From a bacterium (GTDB lineage: Bacteria > Zhuqueibacterota > Zhuqueibacteria > Zhuqueibacterales > Geothermadaptataceae), in assembly GCA_024275575.1 (NCBI GenBank), contig JAJRYV010000057.1:1-37974 (forward strand): DNA of 37,974 nt. Direction: 5' to 3'. Position numbers and translations under genes: made by a program. Under the pieces are notes generated by a model that had not been told where the DNA came from, did not search any database, and saw nothing but the letters and a program-made list of their open reading frames with translations. The stretch's first letter is position 1, and each line of letters begins with the position of its first letter. Of the stretch, positions 25,751 through 34,863 are shown piece by piece.

Positions 25751-25958
25751 ATTATTAAATTCACATCACAGGTTACTGCCCGTATTTAAATTGGTGCTGT
25801 CTCCAAACTCTTCCTTTCACATCATTTGCCATATCATTTATCCTCGACGTATCCGGAGAAAAATTGAGATTTCTGCACAATTCTGCAACGCAGCAAAAGG
25901 CATCCCCGCCGCGTTAACCTGGTTATTTATCAGATATATCTATCGTGGAAAGATCATA
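25751..25958. other. Intergenic region between HD-GYP gene and the signalling/transporter run
   Basis: This 208-bp non-coding gap is the only sizeable break upstream of the ten-gene run, so it probably holds the run's promoter. I saw no confident -35/-10 or -24/-12 element. Confidence 0.4.
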
Positions 25959-26780
25959 TCAAACGCCGACCAGCGTCTGCAATCGGTCAAAAAGCCGGCG
26001 TGGGATTTTGCCGCATTCGGTTTCTTCCTGCAAAATGCCAAGCGCCTGCTCCGTGGTCATCGCCGGGCGGAACGGGCGGGCTGTCTTCAGGGCATCGTAA
26101 ATATCGCACATACGGATGAGTAGGGCGATCGAGTTTTCTTGTTTAAAACCTTTCGGATAGCCGGTGCCGATTCCATCTTCATGGTGGACGAATGCTGTCT
26201 GTGCAAGAGGATTTGTGGAATCACTGAAATAATAACTGAGTAAAAGAAAGCTGTATACCGGATGCTCACGGATGAGCTGGAATTCCTGTTCATCCAGGCG
26301 GCCGGGTTTGTCGAGAATCGCCTTTGGAATGCGGGTGATACCGAAATCATGCGTCAGCGAGGCGGCCATCGCCAGGCGCCGCTCAGTTCGATTTGTAAAT
26401 AAATCGAGAGACAGAACGGCCACCAACAGCGTGATAACCAGCGTATGATGGTAAACATATTCAAAGCGTTGCATCCACAGGAGTTCATCGATCAGACGTT
26501 CAGGGAAGATGATCGTCTGCAGGTTTTCAATTAAATCATTTTTTCTTTTTTCTTTTTTAAGGATGTGGCGAAAATCCGGCATTTCCATAATCATTTGTAA
26601 ATGCTGCATAATCGGCGTTTCGACGATCGCAGACCCCGCGCTCTCAGGTTCCGGCGCCATTTGCAATAAACACTCAATAAAATCAGCGTCGATCGCTTGA
26701 TTTTTCCGGGCGATCACCTTTTTGTCAATAGCGGTGAGATCAATACTGATCATATCTTTTATTTTCTTGCGGAAAAACAT
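25959..26780 (-). CDS. HD-GYP domain protein, putative c-di-GMP phosphodiesterase
   Basis: This 273-residue protein has a C-terminal HD-GYP domain: HD at 144-145 (LTHDFGITRIPKAILDKPGRL), H173 in REHP, HHE at 199-201 and GTGYP at 205-209. The distal segment IRMCDIYDALKTARPFRPAM is typical of the family. The linker between HHE and GYP is DGI rather than the usual RWD or KPD. The N-terminal ~100 residues have no recognised domain. Members hydrolyse cyclic di-GMP to GMP; conserved metal residues suggest that it is active. It is on the same strand as the signalling run, 208 bp upstream. A second ATG nine codons in (MISIDLTAIDKK) is also possible. Confidence 0.93.
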   Translation of the reverse strand: MFFRKKIKDMISIDLTAIDKKVIARKNQAIDADFIECLLQMAPEPESAGSAIVETPIMQHLQMIMEMPDFRHILKKEKRKNDLIENLQTIIFPERLIDELLWMQRFEYVYHHTLVITLLVAVLSLDLFTNRTERRLAMAASLTHDFGITRIPKAILDKPGRLDEQEFQLIREHPVYSFLLLSYYFSDSTNPLAQTAFVHHEDGIGTGYPKGFKQENSIALLIRMCDIYDALKTARPFRPAMTTEQALGILQEETECGKIPRRLFDRLQTLVGV

Positions 26781-26943
26781 AATCCATCGAAACTGTTGGT
26801 TACAATTATTACTGGTTTGCTCTCGTGTTAAATATCGACCGCTTGCAAAAAATATGTGCTGCTTTCAATCAATCCCCGAGCCTTTGCAGAAGAGAATACA
26901 TAGCTACCGACCGATGGAAATAATTGAATCCGCAGGCCCGGGT

Positions 26944-26980
26944 AAAAAAAAGAGCCCCCTTCGCAGCAGCTCTTGTTTTT
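26944..26980 (-). terminator. Rho-independent terminator after the lipoprotein triplet
   Basis: On the minus strand, AAGAGC...GCTCTT forms a stem (26950-26955 with 26969-26974), followed by an uninterrupted run of T. On the plus strand the stem is followed by GTTTTT, so it may work in both directions. It lies 32 bp past the last lipoprotein stop. Confidence 0.8.
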
Positions 26981-27005
26981 GGATTTGATAAAATGATTTT
27001 TCGTT

Positions 27006-27614
27006 TTAACGACTGTGGGCAATAGCATAGCGGGAAAAGTGGGGGATTTTGGCGCCTCTGAGTACCAATTTCCCCTTTTTGCGATCAATTTTTAAAGACT
27101 TGTACGCCATTTGTTCCCAGCTACCCGTGCCTTGATTGACATAATAGACATCCAGCGCACTGGCGTCAATTCCCGTCAGATCAGCATTTCGCACCGTGAT
27201 ATTCAGGATGGCTGGCTGGCTGAAAACTATACCGTGCGGGCCAAAATTAACATCAAAACTTCCGACCAGATAGCCTGTGTCGTCTATTCCGAGGCTCAGC
27301 GTTGCATCCATGCTGATGGTATTTTTCTTCACACGCAAACTTATATTAATAATCAGGGCATGCTTCTCTCCCTGCGCTTCATATTCCAGCTCGAGAGTTC
27401 CGCCCTCTTGCCGGCTGATAAATTGTGAAGCTGAAATGCGTTTTGCAAGTGATGGAGTAACATCAGCCAGTTTCAAAATTTGTAATCCCGCTATTTGGTC
27501 ACTATTGGGAGACACGGGTGAAGCGCTATTCGAACATGCAGAAAAATCAAGTAGAAATCCTGTTACGAAAGTTGCGAGAGTTAATGCTTTCAAGAGTTGT
27601 TTTATCACCTGCAT
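27006..27614 (-). CDS. Lipoprotein with ZU5-like domain, paralogue 1
   Basis: This is a 202-residue predicted outer- or inner-membrane lipoprotein. The ATG at 27612-27614 is chosen because GAGG stands 6 nt upstream and the protein then begins with a signal peptide (MQVIKQLLKALTLATF) ending in the lipobox FSAC-SNS. The open frame extends 23 codons further but adds a second hydrophobic start without a ribosome site. A ZU5-like motif, NFGPHGIVFSQPAILNI, is followed by the C-terminus KIPHFSRYAIAHSR, which is shared with the two upstream genes. Function is unknown; ZU5-type domains are protein-interaction or surface modules. It is last in a three-gene operon. Confidence 0.85.
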   Translation of the reverse strand: MQVIKQLLKALTLATFVTGFLLDFSACSNSASPVSPNSDQIAGLQILKLADVTPSLAKRISASQFISRQEGGTLELEYEAQGEKHALIINISLRVKKNTISMDATLSLGIDDTGYLVGSFDVNFGPHGIVFSQPAILNITVRNADLTGIDASALDVYYVNQGTGSWEQMAYKSLKIDRKKGKLVLRGAKIPHFSRYAIAHSR

Positions 27615-27705
27615 AGTGGGCCTCTTTTTTTTTTTTGCTTTAAGAAATGAGAGTGCACCGATACCGATAATGCAATGGTACACAGCCAGGGTTGACTTTT
27701 CGTTA

Positions 27706-28389
27706 CTATTCGGTTCCTAAAGCATAACGCGAGAAGTGATTTAGCAGCCCGCCGACCATCTGAGCGTTCAAATCGACGGTGTCGCCGATGAGTTCCCACA
27801 GATTTGTAACGTCGTTCCAGTACCAAATTTTCAAAGTTGAGGGATCGATGCTGCCGAGGTCGACATCTTTGAAGGAGATCCAGACGGTGACCGGTGAATT
27901 GAATTGAATACCGTGCGGGCTAAAGGTTACGCCACCGGTCAGCAGGCCTGTCGATTCCCAGTCAATGGTCACAACGACCGGTTGGCTCACAGTAAAAGCC
28001 GGGAAATAGAGCCAGGTTTTTCCATGTATCCCATTACCGAGATAAACCCAGCCTTCGCTAAAAGGTGTGACATACCAGCTCGAAATAAATCGTTTTTGCA
28101 GGCTTTCACGGCTTTCAACTTTGATGATGTTGAGTTCGCCTTCGCGGCGGGTAATTTTCTTTTCCGGTGCTTTCACGGCTGCAGCTTTTTCATTGGAGAC
28201 AGGGCCGGATTTGAGCAATTCAAGAGCGTTGGTATTATTGACGGCAACATTTTCCGGTTCGTCGAGATTGTAGGTGTTCACTGTGCCCGCAGCCGGAGAG
28301 TTGGGTGATTTATTATCGCAACCGAAAAAGGTCATGAAAATGGTGGTGAAAAGCAATGTCGTTAAAACTTTGAAGATTTGAAATTTCAT
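27706..28389 (-). CDS. Lipoprotein with ZU5-like domain, paralogue 2
   Basis: This 227-residue lipoprotein has signal peptide MKFQIFKVLTTLLFTTIFM and lipobox FFGC-DNKSPNSP. It carries the motif TFSPHGIQFNSPVTVWISF and the C-terminus LNHFSRYALGTE. Between them WYWNDVTNLWELI corresponds to YYVNQGTGSWEQM in paralogue 1. The SP-rich stretch after the Cys (SPNSPAAG) is a typical lipoprotein tether. It is the middle gene of the triplet, with 55 and 91 bp to its neighbours. No known function. Confidence 0.87.
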   Translation of the reverse strand: MKFQIFKVLTTLLFTTIFMTFFGCDNKSPNSPAAGTVNTYNLDEPENVAVNNTNALELLKSGPVSNEKAAAVKAPEKKITRREGELNIIKVESRESLQKRFISSWYVTPFSEGWVYLGNGIHGKTWLYFPAFTVSQPVVVTIDWESTGLLTGGVTFSPHGIQFNSPVTVWISFKDVDLGSIDPSTLKIWYWNDVTNLWELIGDTVDLNAQMVGGLLNHFSRYALGTE

Positions 28390-28444
28390 GTATTGACTCC
28401 GTTTGTTTTATTTTTCATTCTTAATTTTTTAAATCAGTTTTTCA

Positions 28445-29086
28445 TCACTGGCTATGGGCAATGGCATAGCGGGAAAAGTGCGGAATAAGCAGCATCATTT
28501 TTTTATTCTTGCGGTCTTCCAGTACCGGCTTCAGAGGTGTATAGCTACCGTCATCATTGATATAGTATGCTTTCACATTATTAACCCCGAGATCGGTGTA
28601 GTCGATCCAGGCCTCTGCGGCAGGTAAAAATTGACTGCCATGCGGGGAGAATGTAAAGATCAGCTCATTATTAACTGTGTCTTTTTCCACCAGCATGGTG
28701 ATGGTCACCGTGGAACCCGCAGGCGTTCCTGGTGGCGGCGTCAAGGCGCCCGATTGGAGTTTGAATTTCGTACCGCCGGGCACATTCACCATACCGCCGG
28801 GATAACCATTCTCAACCTCATCGTAATGCAAATCACGTGAAGCAAACTGGGGATAATCCCCTGTTTTCTTTAAAGTCGCCGGCGGCGGTGTAGTATTTTT
28901 CGTTTTATTGTTTTTGGCAAGAAACTGATCGTTGACACTCAAAGCCATATTCCCGGATGAAAACGCATTCTCATCCTGTGGTTTCATTGGAGAATCAGTC
29001 GAACATGCGGTGATGACCATGAATATGCCAGGCAAGCCGACGGTAACGAGTTGTCGAGTTAATTTAATAAAAGATTTTTTTTGCAT
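28445..29086 (-). CDS. Lipoprotein with ZU5-like domain, paralogue 3
   Basis: This 213-residue lipoprotein has signal peptide MQKKSFIKLTRQLVTVGLPGIF and lipobox ITAC-STDSPMKP. It has the motif TFSPHGSQFLPAAEAWIDY and ends IPHFSRYAIAHSQ, nearly identical to the tail of paralogue 1. It is the first gene of the triplet and has the best ribosome site (GGAGG, 4 nt before the ATG). An inverted repeat (GGTAAAT...ATTTACC, 29106-29136) lies just upstream in the leader. Confidence 0.87.
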   Translation of the reverse strand: MQKKSFIKLTRQLVTVGLPGIFMVITACSTDSPMKPQDENAFSSGNMALSVNDQFLAKNNKTKNTTPPPATLKKTGDYPQFASRDLHYDEVENGYPGGMVNVPGGTKFKLQSGALTPPPGTPAGSTVTITMLVEKDTVNNELIFTFSPHGSQFLPAAEAWIDYTDLGVNNVKAYYINDDGSYTPLKPVLEDRKNKKMMLLIPHFSRYAIAHSQ

Positions 29087-29607
29087 TGCGCCTCCAGAAC
29101 GTACCGGTAAATTTAGCGATTTATTGACGATTTACCCGGTTAACGCAAGCAGTGTGCCGAAGAAATATTTTATCTGTCTTGTAAAGATAATTAAGCCTAA
29201 CGCCATAAAAAACAGCGCATCTAAAAACCAACCATAAAACTTGGCCAAAACAGAATTCGGCTCTTTTCAGCCACTAGCCGGCTGATACCAGCAAATCGGT
29301 GCAAATCATCCAATAACAAAAAACGAGCTAACCTGATCGATTCATTAACCAGGATAAACACAGCTCCTGCGTAGCAAACATCCCTCTAAATGGATAAAAC
29401 CTGTATTATCCACAAATTTAAACCCGCTGGACAGCCAACCATTCCAGGCAATACTTTGAAACTTGAATACCCCGCTGAATATCCTCAATAAACAGGTTAT
29501 TCCAGTCGATATTTGAATTGAATTGCAGGAAAACACCACAAACAAGGATCCAACAATGCAAGCCCCGGCAAGAGGACGATTTGCCTTGCAATTATTACAG
29601 GATGGAT
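29087..29607. other. Divergent intergenic region between lipoproteins and hybrid kinase
   Basis: This 521-bp region has no gene and should hold the two divergent promoters. An inverted repeat (GGTAAAT 29106-29112, ATTTACC 29130-29136) lies in the lipoprotein leader. No confident promoter was assigned; weak -10-like AT tracts are present around 29165-29185. The divergent arrangement makes the kinase a candidate regulator of the lipoproteins. Confidence 0.6.
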
Positions 29608-32600
29608 ATGGCCGATAATCGACGGATACTCATCATCGATGCAGACCGCCCGGCGCATGATGAAATCAGGCGATACTTGTCCATCGATGCATGTAAGGGA
29701 CACGAAACTCGTGAGCCATCACCGGCAAAAAATGCAGCACAGGAATGGCAGAATTATGGTCTGCAGAGCATTGCGAATTTCGAGCTTCATTCGACATATA
29801 CTTTTGCTGAAGCCATTGACATTCTGGAAACGGAGCGAGCTGCTGGGGGGCATTTTGCCTTACTGATAATCGACCCACTCACGGCGCCTGATAATCCATC
29901 ATTTGAGAACATTCGCCGTCTGCTGGAAATCTCTCCGGAAAGTGAAATGATCATTTGTTCACATTTTAGTACGTTCGAGAACAAACTCATCACCAGTATT
30001 TTTCCCTTTATCGACCGCATATTATTTCTCAAAAAGCCCATCAATCCACTGGTATTGCAGCAGGCGGCTGTAAAATTGAGTGCGAGCTGGAATCTGATGC
30101 GAGGTTCGAAAGCTTATGTCACAGAGCTGGAAAAAGCCCTCGTCGAACGGGGTGAAGCGCTACTGCTGCTGCAAACCGCTGCTATGGCTACCACCGGGGC
30201 ATCGAAGCTGGAACATGCCCTGCAAACCATTCTTGGGCTCGTTTGTCTGCATCAAAGCTGGCCCATCGGTCATGTTTTCCGGCGCGATAAAAGTGATGCG
30301 AACAAAATCCGCTCCACCGGACTGTGGTTTTTTCAGGAGAATGATCGCTTTTGCGAATTTAGAAGCTGTACTGAAAATACCCGCTACCACCTTGACGACC
30401 AATTTTTAGGCCGGTTGTTCAATTCCCATTCACCATCATTTCATGCTAAACTTGCTGAAATAATCGGTGAGCCTCGGCAGGAAGGCGCTGCCCTGGCCGA
30501 ATTGAAGGCCGTCGTTGCCATCCCTATCTGCCTGCGCGGCAAAGTGCACGCTATTCTGGAATTTTTTCTCAATCAAGCCGAAAAACCGCACCACCAAATC
30601 ATGGAAGTTCTGGCGCAAATTGGTGAACAACTCTCACGCGTTTATGAGCGCGAGATGACCGCACTTTCTCTGCGCAAAAGTGAATCCCGCAGCAAAGCTC
30701 TGCTCGATGCTGTTCCCGATACCATTTATCGCCTTTCAAAAGACGGCATCATTCTGGACTATAACCCCAGCCCCAATGCCGGGTTCGCACTACAGGCAGA
30801 AAATATCATCGGCAGGCACATCAAAGAGGTCTTGTATGAGCCTCTCGTCAAAGGTATCATCGAGCGCATTCCGGCCGCTATGAGCTCCGATTCATTACAG
30901 ACTTTTGAATACAATTTAGGCGAAGGCAAGTTTGAAGTTCCTTTTGAGGTGCGTATTATTTCCCCGGATAATGAAGAACTGCTGATCATCGAACGCAACA
31001 TCAGCGAGCGCAAGCAGACAGAGCTGGCGCTTACCCAGGCGAAAGAAGCCGCAGAAGCGTCCAACCGGGCGAAAAGTGAATTTCTGGCCAATATGAGTCA
31101 TGAAATTCGCACCCCGATGAACGGTATCATCGGCATGAATAACCTGCTACTCGATACGCCCCTCAATCCTGAGCAACGCGAATACAGTGAAACCATCGCT
31201 ACAAGCGCCCATGCATTGCTGACGATTTTAAATGACATTCTCGATTACTCGAAAATCGAGGCCCAAAAGCTCGAGCTGGAAACTATCCCCTTCGATTTCA
31301 ACAAAACCATCGCAGAAGCGGTGGATATGCTGAAGTTCGAAGCAGAGAGAAAAAATTTGACTTTCTACACTGAGTACGACAAGGCCATTCCACCAATCAC
31401 ATTAAACGATCCGGCAAGAATTCGCCAAATCATGATGAACTTGATCAACAACGCATTGAAATTTACAGAAAAAGGCGAAATCAGCATAAAAACCAAATTA
31501 TTGCTATCGAATGAAAATGCTGTCTACGTAAAAACCAGTGTCAGCGATACCGGTATTGGTGTGCCGGCCCAAATGCAGGCGCATATTTTCGAACGCTTTT
31601 CACAATCGGACGGATCGACGACGCGACGGTTTGGCGGCACCGGTCTCGGGCTGACGATTTCAAAAGAACTAGCGCAACTGACCGGTGGTGAGATCGGGCT
31701 GAGCAGCCGGGAAGGCAAAGGATCGACATTCTGGTTCACCAGCAAGTTGGCAGTTTTACAGCCGGAATGGGCAGCACAGGCAAATTTCCGGCAAATTTTT
31801 GAAGCTGCGCGCGGCAAACAAATTTTCATAATCGATCGGGACGAAGACCGTCGTCTAACCCTGCAGCGCTTACTCGATGGAATTGGCTGCACGGTTGAAT
31901 TGGCGGCCAATAGCCGAAGCGGGCTTGCGTTAATACGAGAACGTGTGGCGCAGCATAAAATTTTCGACCTCATCTTTTTCGAAAAGCAGGCAGGGCATGA
32001 AAAAAAAATGGCGCCGAAGTTATTCGCCGAATTAGAGAAATTGCCGAAAAGACCGGCGCTCGTTCAGCTTTTACAGAACAAGAGCACAAAGAAAAGCAAG
32101 AAGCCGGCAGACTCCGGAGGAGTAGACTTTTTAAACAAACCGGTGGATGCAGGAGAGCTTGGCCGATTACTCTGCACAATTTTTAGTCATAACAAAATTG
32201 AGTGCCCAGCTCATTATTCGCGAGAGCCGATCGTGGTTCCGGCAAATGAACCGGCATTGTCGAATTTGCATGTCCTCATCGTCGAAGATAACATCGTTAA
32301 CCAGAAGCTTGTACGAAAATTTCTTGAAAAAAAAGATTGCCGGGTGACTGTGGCAGCTAATGGCGCCGAGGCGATCGAAGAGCTCAAAAAGAATTGCTTC
32401 GACCTCATTTTGATGGATGTGCAAATGCCTGTAATGGATGGTTTGAAAGCGACCATGGCCATCCGCAAAAACGAAAAAAATCAAGAGCAACATACGCCGA
32501 TCATTGCCCTGACAGCCAACGCCATGAAAGGCGACCGCGATATGTGTCTGACCGCCGGTATGGACGACTATGTCACCAAGCCGATCAACCCCCAAAAACT

Positions 32601-32667
32601 CGTCGAGGCGATTCAGAGAAATCTGGATGCAACAGCGAACAGAAAAAAGCCGGCTCCTGATGCATGA
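29608..32667 (+). CDS. Hybrid sensor histidine kinase with N- and C-terminal receivers
   Basis: This 1019-residue protein has no visible membrane segment. I chose the ATG at 29608 (AGGA 5 nt upstream, protein starts [15 protein letters not shown]); an ATG two codons earlier and a longer TTG-started frame also exist. Domain order: receiver-like domain (~1-165, LIIDP), GAF-like (~185-350), PAS (~355-470), and HisKA with H498 in [12 protein letters not shown]. An ATPase domain follows (~600-710, [29 protein letters not shown]). Then comes a degenerate receiver (~735-860, [10 protein letters not shown] but phospho-Asp site FFEKQ) and a canonical receiver with D937 ([13 protein letters not shown]). 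It may autophosphorylate and pass phosphate to D937. The partner regulator is not in view. Confidence 0.95.
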   Translation: MADNRRILIIDADRPAHDEIRRYLSIDACKGHETREPSPAKNAAQEWQNYGLQSIANFELHSTYTFAEAIDILETERAAGGHFALLIIDPLTAPDNPSFENIRRLLEISPESEMIICSHFSTFENKLITSIFPFIDRILFLKKPINPLVLQQAAVKLSASWNLMRGSKAYVTELEKALVERGEALLLLQTAAMATTGASKLEHALQTILGLVCLHQSWPIGHVFRRDKSDANKIRSTGLWFFQENDRFCEFRSCTENTRYHLDDQFLGRLFNSHSPSFHAKLAEIIGEPRQEGAALAELKAVVAIPICLRGKVHAILEFFLNQAEKPHHQIMEVLAQIGEQLSRVYEREMTALSLRKSESRSKALLDAVPDTIYRLSKDGIILDYNPSPNAGFALQAENIIGRHIKEVLYEPLVKGIIERIPAAMSSDSLQTFEYNLGEGKFEVPFEVRIISPDNEELLIIERNISERKQTELALTQAKEAAEASNRAKSEFLANMSHEIRTPMNGIIGMNNLLLDTPLNPEQREYSETIATSAHALLTILNDILDYSKIEAQKLELETIPFDFNKTIAEAVDMLKFEAERKNLTFYTEYDKAIPPITLNDPARIRQIMMNLINNALKFTEKGEISIKTKLLLSNENAVYVKTSVSDTGIGVPAQMQAHIFERFSQSDGSTTRRFGGTGLGLTISKELAQLTGGEIGLSSREGKGSTFWFTSKLAVLQPEWAAQANFRQIFEAARGKQIFIIDRDEDRRLTLQRLLDGIGCTVELAANSRSGLALIRERVAQHKIFDLIFFEKQAGHEKKMAPKLFAELEKLPKRPALVQLLQNKSTKKSKKPADSGGVDFLNKPVDAGELGRLLCTIFSHNKIECPAHYSREPIVVPANEPALSNLHVLIVEDNIVNQKLVRKFLEKKDCRVTVAANGAEAIEELKKNCFDLILMDVQMPVMDGLKATMAIRKNEKNQEQHTPIIALTANAMKGDRDMCLTAGMDDYVTKPINPQKLVEAIQRNLDATANRKKPAPDA

Positions 32668-32876
32668 GTCCCTATCACACAAATCGATTATTTCCCGAAA
32701 CAGGAAAATAGAAAACGTTAACAAAAAAGCACGCTCAACCTGCGGTGGAAATTCTTGTGGACCTATTAATTATAATCTTGAATTTTTATCAAGATTCGAA
32801 CTGTTTGTGTCGTTCGACCAGGTATTGGAAAAAAACGCTAATGACCAGTTGTTTTGAAAAAATCACAAAAGAGAGT

Positions 32877-33818
32877 ATGATGACTGACAATATGCAGATT
32901 TACCCAAACGATATTTCCGAGCTCGAAATGAATCACCTGATCGATGAGTTGCGGTTGCGTGTGCGGCAAATCCCCCCACCTGTTAGAGAAAATCCGGCTG
33001 ATGGCGTTAGTGAATGGATGAAGAATTGCTATCGCTTGCGTGAACTGATTCTGCTCGGTAATCCCGGGAAATTTCTGCGCTGGGATGTCATGCTGAAAAC
33101 GATGGTGGTGACCCATCCGCCCTACATGGCGGTGGAACTTAACTATTTACAGACATTGCCGGACTGGTCAACCCGCTGGCAGCCGGCGGTTGTTGAGCCG
33201 CAAATGGGCTGGCCAATTCCCTTCCCGGCTTATCCCGAGAGCAGCGGAAACCTGCTGCACCAGGCCTATCATCTCGCACAATTTGAGAAAACTACCGGTC
33301 TTCGTATCAATCAGATGGAATATATTCTGGAATTCGGCGGCGGCTATGGCTGTCTGGTTAATCTCTGCCACAATTTAGGTTTTCGTGGTAAATATGTTAT
33401 CTTCGACTTACCGATTTTTTCCGCTTTACAGACATTTTATCTGCAAGCATTGGGTTATTCGCTGCTTGAATCTGCTGCTGATTTCCAAAATGCGTATGAG
33501 GGGATTTATTGTATGTCGGCTATCGAGCAATTGGAAAGTGTACTGCCGACGGGCAAAGATATCGACCCGGCGCTGCTGATTGGCACCTGGTCATTAAGTG
33601 AAATTCCATTTGCTTTTCGCGATAAATTTTTATCACAAATCGACCTGTTTCACGCCGTTCTCATCGCTTTTCAAGACTGTTTTGAAGCATGGAACAACCT
33701 GGCGTACTTCGATAAATGGCAGGAGAGTGTCGTCGGTTTCGAATTCAGAAGCTGGCCGATTAAACACCTGCCGGCGAATTTTTATCTGATGGGAAAACGT
33801 GACGAGCAAATCGATTAG
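32877..33818 (+). CDS. Putative sugar O-methyltransferase
   Basis: This ~313-residue protein resembles the family annotated as putative sugar O-methyltransferase. The nucleotide-binding loop YILEFGGGYGCLVNL is the SAM motif I, followed by KYVIFDLPIFSALQTFYL and GTWSLSEIPFAFRDKFL, which is characteristic of that family. The ATG at 32877 (GAGAG immediately upstream) is chosen; the open frame starts at 32745 but its first ~44 codons look non-coding. It follows the hybrid kinase by 209 bp. No other glycan genes are next to it, so the acceptor is unknown. Confidence 0.75.
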   Translation: MMTDNMQIYPNDISELEMNHLIDELRLRVRQIPPPVRENPADGVSEWMKNCYRLRELILLGNPGKFLRWDVMLKTMVVTHPPYMAVELNYLQTLPDWSTRWQPAVVEPQMGWPIPFPAYPESSGNLLHQAYHLAQFEKTTGLRINQMEYILEFGGGYGCLVNLCHNLGFRGKYVIFDLPIFSALQTFYLQALGYSLLESAADFQNAYEGIYCMSAIEQLESVLPTGKDIDPALLIGTWSLSEIPFAFRDKFLSQIDLFHAVLIAFQDCFEAWNNLAYFDKWQESVVGFEFRSWPIKHLPANFYLMGKRDEQID

Positions 33819-34428
33819 CCATTTTGTAGCCCAAATCCCCGCCATGAACGATCAGGTCCTGCTCTAAACCCGGTAATAAAACCCGGCTGACAGGCAAGAC
33901 TTTTGCCCGCTCTCATGAAAATGAAAAAAATATTGACTGATTCATATTTGAAAGAGCAAATCACCGGGTCACCTCTCGCAATGATTTTTCTAAAAAATTA
34001 AATATTTTATTGCTTTAATGTCTCAAAATTAATAGAATATGGCGGTTACCTTTATCTACACACAGGCTCTTGCCTTTGCCTGCGGCGTTATTTTGTAACC
34101 ACAAACTATTGCTTTTTCAACTTTTACTTGAATTGGATATTACGCAACAGGATGTTTTTTGCTCTATTGAAAAGAAAAGTTTACTTTTAATTCACTTCCC
34201 CGGCCTGAAGTTTTTATTCCTCCGACTGCCTGATAAAAGTAAAGCAAACATGGGCACAATGGTATCACAGACTCGATTTGACACACGTGCCCGTTTTCTA
34301 TCTCTCATATTTAATTTGTTTGTGCAGTCGTTCCATGGTATTAAAAGGCAAAGCTGTTCAGCGGTACCTATTTATCCAGCGAGAGCGCTCCTGCGGCTTT
34401 TTCTGATTTTTTTTAAGGAGGTAATATT
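33819..34428. other. 610-bp non-coding region upstream of the cold-shock gene
   Basis: No gene supported. Two -35/-10-like pairs are seen: TTGCTT-17-TAGAAT (34010-34038) and TTGTTT-17-TATTAA (34316-34344). The region just before the ribosome site (34378-34414) is rich in short palindromes (GAGCGCTC) and a T tract. Cold-shock genes often have structured leaders, so part of this may be a thermosensing UTR. Confidence 0.5.
34316..34344 (+). promoter_or_regulatory. Candidate promoter of the cold-shock gene
   Basis: TTGTTT (34316-34321) and TATTAA (34339-34344) are separated by 17 bp. A start near 34351 would give a ~78-nt leader ending in AAGGAGG. A second, weaker pair further upstream would give a ~385-nt leader. 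Confidence 0.4.
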
Positions 34429-34638
34429 ATGGCAGAGCGGCAAAAAGGCGTCGTCAAGTGGTTTAACGCTAACAAAGGCTACGGCTTCATTGTGTCCGAA
34501 GGGGGTGAGGATGTCTTTGTCCATTACTCCGCAATCACGGGTGATGGGTTTAAAACGCTGGAAGAAGGAAGCAGTGTCGAATACGATTTAGCGGAGAATG
34601 AGCGGGGCAAACAAGCCCGTGAAGTAACTGTTGTGTGA
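34429..34638 (+). CDS. csp: Cold-shock protein (CspA family)
   Basis: This 69-residue single-domain OB-fold RNA/DNA chaperone begins [23 protein letters not shown]1 is KGYGFI, and RNP2 is VFVHYSAI. A perfect ribosome site AAGGAGG (34415-34421) is 7 nt before the ATG. Length is standard. It melts RNA secondary structure during cold or growth shifts. It ends in TGA, which shows that TGA is used as a stop codon here. It is followed by a structured region (34647-34732). Confidence 0.98.
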   Translation: MAERQKGVVKWFNANKGYGFIVSEGGEDVFVHYSAITGDGFKTLEEGSSVEYDLAENERGKQAREVTVV

Positions 34639-34646
34639 CCCACGGT

Positions 34647-34732
34647 AACCCGGCAGGATTTTAGGAGACTTTTTTACCAGAAGCAGAACCTGACCGGTTA
34701 TTAAAAGTCCAAAAGAACCTGCCGGGTTCTGC
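34647..34732 (+). repeat. Nested inverted repeats downstream of the cold-shock gene
   Basis: AACCCGGCAGG (34647-34657) is an exact 11-bp complement of CCTGCCGGGTT (34718-34728). Inside, GCAGAACC (34683-34690) is an exact complement of GGTTCTGC (34725-34732). The right arms overlap, so the two hairpins exclude each other. There is no U tract after the right arm, so it is not a classical terminator. Confidence 0.6.
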
Positions 34733-34863
34733 ACCAGCTCCCCGTTCTAATCAAACCTGCGAAGCAGCATTGGCGACTTTTTATAATTAAACCATTCTGC
34801 AACGGAATAAATGAAGCGCCGGATTATTGGATACATGTTTTTTCCGCCGATCCGGCCATCTGT

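Noticed and set aside
29509-29526. Stray CRISPR repeat-like sequence (TTTGAATTGAAT matches 12 bases of the repeat)
   Set aside because: The match stops after 12 low-complexity bases and lacks the rest of the repeat; likely chance.
34070-34591. 173-codon plus-strand frame overlapping the cold-shock gene
   Set aside because: It covers the AT-rich leader and then overlaps the cold-shock gene in another frame; no family resemblance and no ribosome site.
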